This document shows positions 1-4,381 of a stretch of DNA of 5,556 bases, one piece after another. The number at the start of each line of letters is the position of its first letter. Within the stretch, counting starts at the first letter, position 1. Made by a program: the position numbers and the translations under genes. Source of the DNA: Rickettsiales bacterium (GTDB taxonomy: Bacteria > Pseudomonadota > Alphaproteobacteria > Rickettsiales > UBA1997); NCBI GenBank assembly GCA_947496905.1, contig CANMEW010000083.1:1-5556 (forward strand), in the 5' to 3' direction. Below the pieces are notes generated by a model. The model saw only the letters and a list, made by a program, of their open reading frames with translations, ran no database searches and was not told the origin of the DNA.

Positions 1-132
1 GCTGAAGCTTGGAAAGCTACGGAATTTTTTGATCCAAATTTTATTCCATCTGTTGGAGATTTTTTTACCGAAATTCTATCGGTTTGGGAAATGTTGAGGG
101 TGGAGATGGGTTCTTCAGCGGCGACTATTTAG
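1..132 (+). CDS. C-terminal fragment of an unrecognised protein
   Basis: Reading from base 1, the frame stays open for 43 codons and ends at TAG (130-132). The 5' part lies outside the window. The visible tail is acidic and aromatic-rich, with segments such as EAWKATEFFDPNF and VGDFFTEILSVWEMLRVEMG, and looks like the soluble C-terminus of a globular or helical protein. I do not recognise the family. Codons have the purine-first bias expected of real coding sequence. Frame 2 (to a stop near 94) and one minus-strand frame are also open over this short stretch, so the choice rests on composition and on hairpins placed shortly after the TAG. Strand and frame are likely but not certain. Confidence 0.5.
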   Translation, partial: AEAWKATEFFDPNFIPSVGDFFTEILSVWEMLRVEMGSSAATI

Positions 133-134
133 TT

Positions 135-147
135 GGTGGGAGGGTGG
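135..147 (+). other. G-rich mirror repeat, possible two-tetrad G-quadruplex
   Basis: The sequence GGTGGGAGGGTGG starts two bases after the upstream stop codon. It has four G-runs separated by single-base loops, which fits a two-tetrad quadruplex, and it reads identically backwards (mirror symmetry). More G-runs lie just upstream inside the coding tail (97-110). Formation in DNA or in the mRNA 3' end is inference; chance is possible. Confidence 0.3.
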
Positions 148-167
148 AGTGATGCAGAATCGAATTG

Positions 168-207
168 AAGGAGCCTCTGAAAAAACTAAGTTTTTCAGAG
201 GTTCCTT
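168..207. repeat. Long imperfect hairpin, 17-bp stem
   Basis: The arms 168-184 and 191-207 are reverse complements over 17 bases with a single mismatch (G173 against T202), which is a G-U pair in plus-strand RNA. They flank a 6-base loop, ACTAAG. The loop-proximal part of the stem is A5/T5 and the base is GC-richer (AAGGAGCCTCTG). No T-run follows, so it is not a classic intrinsic terminator. It lies 35 bases past the upstream stop and may protect that mRNA's 3' end or assist termination at the stronger palindrome 50 bp further on. Confidence 0.6.
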
Positions 208-255
208 AAGGGAAAAGTTGGTTTTAGAAGTCTCGATTACGGAGGGGTTTTTTTC

Positions 256-292
256 AAAAAGATTTTCCAGGCGCCTGGAAAATCTTTTTTTT
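256..292. terminator. Perfect palindrome with T-run, bidirectional terminator
   Basis: Bases 256-289 form a perfect 34-bp palindrome centred at 272/273. As RNA it folds into a 15-bp stem with a GCGC loop. The stem core reads GATTTTCCAG/CTGGAAAATC, and eight Ts (285-292) follow on the plus strand. Read on the minus strand it ends in five Ts, so it could also stop transcription from birA. Location between convergent genes fits a shared terminator. It lies 124 bp from the upstream stop and about 245 bp from the birA stop, which is rather far for birA. The perfect symmetry could also mark a dispersed palindromic repeat. Confidence 0.75.
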
Positions 293-458
293 GACTCAGG
301 ATTGGCGCGGGTTCGGAGGTGGTACTGCTTCAAATTTGTGGATTTTTGGACGAATTTTAAATTTTTTTGTAGCCGCAAATTTTGATCTCGTAGCCCTCAA
401 GACAAATCTCATTTTACCATCCAGAAAAGCTAGAATTTGCGTGAGCATTTACTTTCTT

Positions 459-516
459 CGTCATTGTGGATTGCTTCGCGCTCTAGACGCTGCTAGATTT
501 TGAACATCTAATGACG
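459..516. repeat. 58-bp element with inverted ends, probable decayed palindromic repeat
   Basis: The element begins CGTCATT (459-465) and ends AATGACG (510-516). Flanking bases extend the pairing to nine with one G-U. Inside are two small hairpins, TCTAG/CTAGA (482-486/493-497) and TAGAT/ATCTA (494-498/506-510), which share bases and so are alternatives. On the minus strand it contains GCGCGAAGCAATCCA next to a CGTCATT-type end. From memory this resembles a widespread family of short non-coding palindromic repeats of the form CGTCATTGCGAG...GAAGCAATCC found in many bacterial intergenic regions. It sits directly downstream of birA. The family link is recall, not a search; the imperfect interior suggests a worn copy. 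Confidence 0.45.
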
Positions 517-536
517 GACATAGATTTAAATAGGCT

Positions 537-1280
537 CTAAGAAACATCCGCTACAGAAATTTTTACTATTTTCTCGCCACTCCTCAGCAGTAAATTTCCT
601 TCCAAATCCAAATCTTCAAAAATCCCGCGCAGAGGCTGCTCATCTAGCGTGACTTTAATTTCTTTTCCGAGAGAAAAGGCGTTGCGCAACCACAAGTTTC
701 TTATTCCAGCAAAGCCAAAATTTAACCAGTTTTGGTAAATTTTCTCGAACTCGTCGAGGAAATTTTTTAGCGCAGACTCAGCTGAGAGATCTACTCCCGC
801 CTCAAGTAAATTTGTTGCCGGAAAAATTGTATTGTCTGGGTTTGACGTCAGATTCAAACCAATTCCAAGTACTGCAAATTCAGAATTACCTCCAGAAATT
901 TTACTTTCCAAAAGCGATCCAGCAATTTTTTTTCCATCAAGTAGAAGGTCGTTCGGCCATTTATTCTCAATGATTGCGGAAGTTTTGTGTGAAACTTTTT
1001 TTACCATCTCGTTGAGGGCTGCAATGCCAAGAAAAGAAAGTTGTGAAAGTTTTTCTGCAGAAATTTTTGGACGCAAAATTAGTGAAAAATAAAGATTACC
1101 CTCCGGCGAAACCCAGCTGCGATTTTTTCGTCCGCGTCCACCACTCTGTTTGCGAGCAAAAATAATTTCGTGATCAGAAATTTTTCCTAAACTTGCTAAC
1201 TCGAATGCATGAGAATTTGTGCTTTCCAACTCTTCAAATTCGTGAATGATGAAATTTTGATGCGTCCAATTTTTATTCAT
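537..1280 (-). CDS. birA: Biotin--[acetyl-CoA-carboxylase] ligase, HTH-less (class I)
   Basis: This cytoplasmic enzyme activates biotin with ATP to biotinyl-5'-AMP and attaches it to the lysine of biotin carboxyl carrier protein, enabling fatty-acid synthesis. The 247 residues show the full catalytic core: STN at 20-22, Q45 followed by GGRGRKNRSW (47-56), NLYFSL (62-67), KWPND (107-111), KKIAG with K118 matching the biotin-contacting lysine of E. coli BirA, and GIGLNL (139-144). An SH3-like C-terminal domain covers about 203-247. The N-terminal winged helix of E. coli BirA is absent, so it should be a pure ligase and not a bio-operon repressor. The ATG at 1280 is fixed by an in-frame TAA two codons upstream (TAA GAA ATG); only a weak AAGAA precedes it. 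It diverges from typA. Confidence 0.95.
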   Translation of the reverse strand: MNKNWTHQNFIIHEFEELESTNSHAFELASLGKISDHEIIFARKQSGGRGRKNRSWVSPEGNLYFSLILRPKISAEKLSQLSFLGIAALNEMVKKVSHKTSAIIENKWPNDLLLDGKKIAGSLLESKISGGNSEFAVLGIGLNLTSNPDNTIFPATNLLEAGVDLSAESALKNFLDEFEKIYQNWLNFGFAGIRNLWLRNAFSLGKEIKVTLDEQPLRGIFEDLDLEGNLLLRSGEKIVKISVADVS

Positions 1281-1330
1281 TTCTTAAAAAAATTTACCTC
1301 AAAAAACCCGCTAAATTCCTGCTTTCGCAA

Positions 1331-1358
1331 TTGACAGTTGGTTTTTGATTCATACTTT
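1331..1358 (+). promoter_or_regulatory. Putative sigma-70 promoter for typA-pgpA
   Basis: A consensus -35 box TTGACA (1331-1336) is followed after 16 bases by TACTTT (1353-1358), which keeps the important T1, A2 and T6 of a -10 box. Transcription would start near 1365, giving a leader of about 70 nt before the typA ATG. The position in the 155-bp divergent birA/typA spacer supports it. The -10 is weak, and no equally good promoter for birA was seen on the other strand. Confidence 0.4.
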
Positions 1359-1435
1359 GCCGCGCTCAAAATTTCGCAGTTCTTTTTCGCAGATTTTCCC
1401 TTTAGCCATTCACAAAATAATCTTTTAAAACTCCA

Positions 1436-3283
1436 ATGACAGATTTCAGAAACATTGCTATCATCGCCCACGTCGACCATGGAAAAACCACAATGATTGA
1501 TGCCATGTTGCATCAAAGCGGAACCTTTCGCGCCAATCAGCAGGTTGCGGTGCGCGTGATGGATAGCAACGATCTTGAGAAAGAGCGAGGCATTACAATT
1601 CTTGCGAAATGTACGTCATTAATGTGGAAAGATCACAAAATTAACGTCATCGACACGCCTGGTCACGCTGATTTTGGTGGTGAGGTTGAGCGCGTACTTT
1701 CAATGGCGGACAGCACTTTGCTTCTGGTTGATTCTGCTGAAGGCGTGATGCCGCAAACCAAATTTGTACTCTCAAAAGCTTTAGCTCTTGGTCTTTGTCC
1801 AATTGTAATCATCAATAAAATTGATCGCTCTGACGCTCGTCCAGACGATGTTCTGAATGAAATTTTTGATCTCTTTGTTTCGTTAAATGCGAATGAAAAA
1901 CAACTCGACTTCCCAGTGCTTTATGCTGTTGGACGTGATGGATGGTGCGTTGTCGACATGGAAAAAGATGAGCGTAAGGATTTATCTCCGCTTTTTGATT
2001 TAATTTTAAAGCATGTTACTCCGCCAAAATTTGACGTTGATGCTCCATTTTCAATCTTGGCAACATTGCTTGATCGCAGCCCTTATTTTGGCCGCATGCT
2101 AACCGGCAGAATCTATTCCGGAAAAGCAAAAAATTTGATGAATTTCAGGGCGATAAACTTGAAAGGCGAGGTTGTTGAGCAGGGTCGCTTAACCAAGCTT
2201 CACGTGTTCCGTGGCGTTGAAAAAGTTCCAGTTGAGGAGGCTGAAGCTGGGGACATCGTTTCAATTGCAGGCTTAGAAAAAGCTTCGGTTTCGGATACGC
2301 TTTGCGATTTGTCAGTTACGACTCCAATCAAATCAACCCCGATTGATCCGCCAACAATGGCAATCACCATCAGCGTGAATGACTCACCACTTGCTGGTCT
2401 CGAAGGATCAAAAGTGACTTCGCGCATGATCCGCGATCGTCTTTTTGCCGAAGCGGAAACCAATGTTGCAATCAAGGTGAAAGAATCTGAAGCAAAGGAT
2501 GCTTACGAAGTTGGTGGGCGTGGAGAATTGCAGCTTGGTGTGTTGATTGAAAATATGCGTCGCGAAGGTTTTGAGCTTTCAGTTTCAAGACCACGTGTGC
2601 TTTTCAAAAAAGAAGCCAATGGCGATATTTTGGAACCGGTTGAGGAAGTTGTGGTTGACGTTGACGACGTATTCACCGGCACTGTTGTTGAAAAACTTTC
2701 TTCGCGTAAAGGTGAAATGATCGAGATGAAGCCATCAACCGGCGGAAAAACTCGTCTAGTATTTTACGTGCCATCACGTGGGTTAATTGGCTACCAAAGT
2801 GAATTCTTAACTGACACCAAAGGTTCTGGGGTTTTGAACAGAATTTTCCATGCTTACGTCCCTTACAAGGGTGAAATCGGCTTCAAGAAAAATGGTGCTT
2901 TGATTGCAACTGAAGCAGGTGAGGCAGTCGCTTTCGCGCTTTGGAATTTACAAGATCGCGGTACCATGTTCATCAAGCCACAGCAAAAAGTTTATTCTGG
3001 AATGGTGGTTGGAGAAAATTCCAAGCAGGGTGATTTGGAAGTGAATGTGCTTAAAGGAAAGCAGTTGAGTAATGTGCGCGCTTCCGGAACCGATGAAGCG
3101 ATTCGCCTTGTTCCGCCTAGAGAGCTAACGCTTGAAGACATGATCACTTACGTTGGTGATGACGAGCTGGTTGAGGTTACGCCTAAATCACTTCGTTTGC
3201 GTAAAAAATTATTAGATTCAAACGACCGCAAAAGAACTAGCAGAAGCAAAGAGGCTCGATTCGATTTTGTTCAAGACAGCTAA
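1436..3283 (+). CDS. typA: Ribosome-associated translational GTPase TypA/BipA
   Basis: TypA is an EF-G-like GTPase that binds the ribosome and supports 50S assembly, cold and stress adaptation. The 615 residues match the family's usual length of about 605-610. G motifs are visible: G1 AHVDHGKTT (11-19), G2 RGITI (51-55), G3 DTPGH (73-77) and G4 NKID (127-130). The expected G5 serine region reads YAVGRDG (163-169). Domain II follows at about 205-295, EF-G III- and V-like domains at about 300-475, and the TypA-specific C-terminal domain to about 605, including RGLIGYQSEFLTDTKG and the SNVRASGTDEA segment. The tail is basic (SLRLRKKLLDSNDRKR). The ATG at 1436 is the first start after an in-frame TAA at 1418-1420; no Shine-Dalgarno sequence is evident. 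pgpA begins 4 bp after its stop, so the two are probably co-transcribed. Confidence 0.97.
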   Translation: MTDFRNIAIIAHVDHGKTTMIDAMLHQSGTFRANQQVAVRVMDSNDLEKERGITILAKCTSLMWKDHKINVIDTPGHADFGGEVERVLSMADSTLLLVDSAEGVMPQTKFVLSKALALGLCPIVIINKIDRSDARPDDVLNEIFDLFVSLNANEKQLDFPVLYAVGRDGWCVVDMEKDERKDLSPLFDLILKHVTPPKFDVDAPFSILATLLDRSPYFGRMLTGRIYSGKAKNLMNFRAINLKGEVVEQGRLTKLHVFRGVEKVPVEEAEAGDIVSIAGLEKASVSDTLCDLSVTTPIKSTPIDPPTMAITISVNDSPLAGLEGSKVTSRMIRDRLFAEAETNVAIKVKESEAKDAYEVGGRGELQLGVLIENMRREGFELSVSRPRVLFKKEANGDILEPVEEVVVDVDDVFTGTVVEKLSSRKGEMIEMKPSTGGKTRLVFYVPSRGLIGYQSEFLTDTKGSGVLNRIFHAYVPYKGEIGFKKNGALIATEAGEAVAFALWNLQDRGTMFIKPQQKVYSGMVVGENSKQGDLEVNVLKGKQLSNVRASGTDEAIRLVPPRELTLEDMITYVGDDELVEVTPKSLRLRKKLLDSNDRKRTSRSKEARFDFVQDS

Positions 3284-3287
3284 AATC

Positions 3288-3806
3288 ATGCTCAAATTGC
3301 ATGAACTTCTCTTAACATTTTTTTACTGCGGAAAAGTAAAAAAAGCGCCGGGAACGGTGGGTAGTTTTGTTTCCGTACTATTCTGGATTTTTTTCACGAA
3401 GATTTTTTCTGATCAGCAAATCGCGATTGAAATCCAGAATATTTTTTGGGGATTTTTTTTAATCATCACCTTCATCTACGGCTGCTTAGCAACTCCTATC
3501 TACACCCAGCAATTCGGTCAAGTTGATCATCAAACCATCGTTCTCGATGAAGTCGTTGGTCAAATTTTGGCGCTGCAATTTACGTTTTTTCTGTTGTGGG
3601 AAAATTATTTTTCTCACCCCGCTTTGATCGCTTCCCACCTAATTTTCTGCTTCGCCTCCTTCAGATTTTTTGACATCAAAAAACCATCATTCATCGGCTA
3701 TTGTGATCGTAATTTCAAAAGTGGATTTGGCGTGATGTTTGATGATCTACTCTGCGGAATTATTACTGCACTAATCGGGGCCGCTGCTATCTTGAGTTAC
3801 CTGTAG
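3288..3806 (+). CDS. pgpA: Phosphatidylglycerophosphatase A
   Basis: This inner-membrane enzyme removes the phosphate from phosphatidylglycerophosphate to give phosphatidylglycerol. From ATG 3288 the protein has 172 residues, the same length as E. coli PgpA as I recall it. Family motifs are APGTVGS (20-26), DHQTIVLDEVVG (80-91), FRFFDIKKPS (125-134) and GFGVMFDDLLCG (146-157); the conserved acidic residues D87/E88 and D152/D153 are the likely metal/catalytic sites. Hydrophobic segments at about 27-40, 52-69, 92-104, 112-124 and 156-172 fit a multi-span membrane protein. A TTG at 3267 would add seven residues and overlap typA, but the ATG 4 bp after the typA stop gives the conventional N-terminus MLKLHELLLTFFYCG. 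No clear ribosome binding site is seen, so coupling to typA translation is likely. The 3' end overlaps the convergent gene by 10 bp. Confidence 0.93.
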   Translation: MLKLHELLLTFFYCGKVKKAPGTVGSFVSVLFWIFFTKIFSDQQIAIEIQNIFWGFFLIITFIYGCLATPIYTQQFGQVDHQTIVLDEVVGQILALQFTFFLLWENYFSHPALIASHLIFCFASFRFFDIKKPSFIGYCDRNFKSGFGVMFDDLLCGIITALIGAAAILSYL

Positions 3807-4381
3807 GCTCCGCCACCATGATCATTTCCCTCATTGCCGCGGTCTTGTCTCAAAGCTTTGAGACGTGAAACGTATCCGCCAGCTTGAGGTGCGGCGCTGT
3901 TAAAGCCCTTTTCGCTGTGTTTTTTTGCGTGCTTGGCGGCGGCAAGAGCATCTGCCGATTGTTTCATTTTTTTCTCTTCCAACTTCTTTTTCTTCACCCC
4001 CCAGATCATCGACTTCTTAGCGCTGCTCGCGAGCGGAACATGCGATCCCATCTCGTCAACTTCTTCTGATCTGCCATCCCAAACATCTGGACTGTCCGAC
4101 TGCTGAACATCCTCACCCTCCTCAAGACCGCCATTTTCGCGATCAAGATTTCGCTGCTGATTACTTTCTGGCCTTACTGCTGGTGAAGTTTTTTTTAGAG
4201 CATCAATAACATCGCCAATCTCTTCCGCTGATTCACTAGTTAAATCATCATCTTTTTTTTCCTGCTTCTCGTCTTTTTTAATAAAATTTGGATCGCTGTC
4301 GGAGTCTTCAGAGCTTTTTAAAGCATCGCCCTTCTCAACTATTTTTTTTGACTCTTCCTTCTTTTTGAAGCTGAAAAACAT
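3797..4381 (-). CDS. Charged low-complexity protein of unknown function
   Basis: I do not recognise this 194-residue protein. It begins MFFSFKKKEESKK. It is then acidic and Ser/Glu/Asp/Lys-rich to about residue 112, has a short less-charged patch with two tryptophans (W101, W127; KKSMIWGVKK 122-131), and ends in a basic Ala/Lys helix (KKKKLEEKKMKQSADALAAAKHAKKH region, about 130-155) plus a Gly-rich tail (GNDHGGGAYR). There is no cysteine, signal peptide or membrane segment, and most of it is probably disordered. Its ATG overlaps the DAHP synthase stop by one base (TAATG), and a GGGGGCGG stretch just upstream may aid initiation, so it is probably translated by coupling. The continuous frame through three A8 runs and the coupled start argue for a real gene. 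Function is unknown; the Lys-rich tail might bind nucleic acid or membrane, but that is a guess. Confidence 0.72.
   Translation of the reverse strand: MFFSFKKKEESKKIVEKGDALKSSEDSDSDPNFIKKDEKQEKKDDDLTSESAEEIGDVIDALKKTSPAVRPESNQQRNLDRENGGLEEGEDVQQSDSPDVWDGRSEEVDEMGSHVPLASSAKKSMIWGVKKKKLEEKKMKQSADALAAAKHAKKHSEKGFNSAAPQAGGYVSRLKALRQDRGNEGNDHGGGAYR
3847..3864. repeat. Perfect 18-bp palindrome inside the charged-protein gene
   Basis: GTCTCAAAGCTTTGAGAC is an exact palindrome centred at 3855/3856. It encodes part of the RLKALRQ segment of the minus-strand protein and lies 41 bp past the pgpA stop, so it would be in the 3' end of the pgpA message. No T-run follows in either direction, so it is not an intrinsic terminator by itself. 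It may be chance, an mRNA 3'-end hairpin or a protein-binding dyad. Confidence 0.4.

Larger units (their letters stand above)
133..536. other. Repeat-rich spacer between convergent genes (404 bp)
   Basis: No convincing gene lies here. Short open frames exist on both strands (for example 149-385 plus and 115-378 minus). They have no recognisable domain or good ribosome binding site, and partly encode the same peptide because a perfect palindrome lies inside them. The stretch holds, in order, a G-rich mirror repeat (135-147), a long imperfect hairpin (168-207), a perfect palindrome with a T-run (256-292) and a 58-bp element with inverted ends (459-516). Between 293 and 458 I see only AT-rich sequence with no clear structure. 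Its position between the 3' ends of two convergent transcripts fits terminators and repeat insertion. Confidence 0.7.

Noticed and set aside
1..130. Minus-strand open frame antisense to the first gene fragment
   Set aside because: It has no ATG start in the window and the plus frame has better coding composition, with hairpins suitably placed after its stop.
309..330. Possible tRNA T-arm in GGTTCGGAGG
   Set aside because: No matching 5-bp T stem, anticodon arm, acceptor stem or CCA lies around it.
115..378. 87-residue minus-strand open frame in the first spacer
   Set aside because: It overlaps the upstream gene's 3' end, shares the palindrome-derived peptide with the opposite strand and resembles no protein family I know.
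149..385. 78-residue plus-strand open frame in the first spacer
   Set aside because: It spans two inverted repeats, has low-complexity Phe/Arg-rich translation, no convincing ribosome site and no recognisable domain; the palindrome makes both strands appear open.
1277..1516. 79-residue minus-strand open frame between birA and typA
   Set aside because: It covers the conserved N-terminal GTPase codons of typA on the other strand and the promoter region, so it is a shadow frame.
2200..2475. 91-residue minus-strand open frame inside typA
   Set aside because: It is antisense to well-conserved TypA domain II/III sequence and has no independent support.
3267..3287. TTG start for pgpA, adding seven residues
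   Set aside because: It would overlap typA, and the ATG at 3288 gives the family's normal N-terminus and length.
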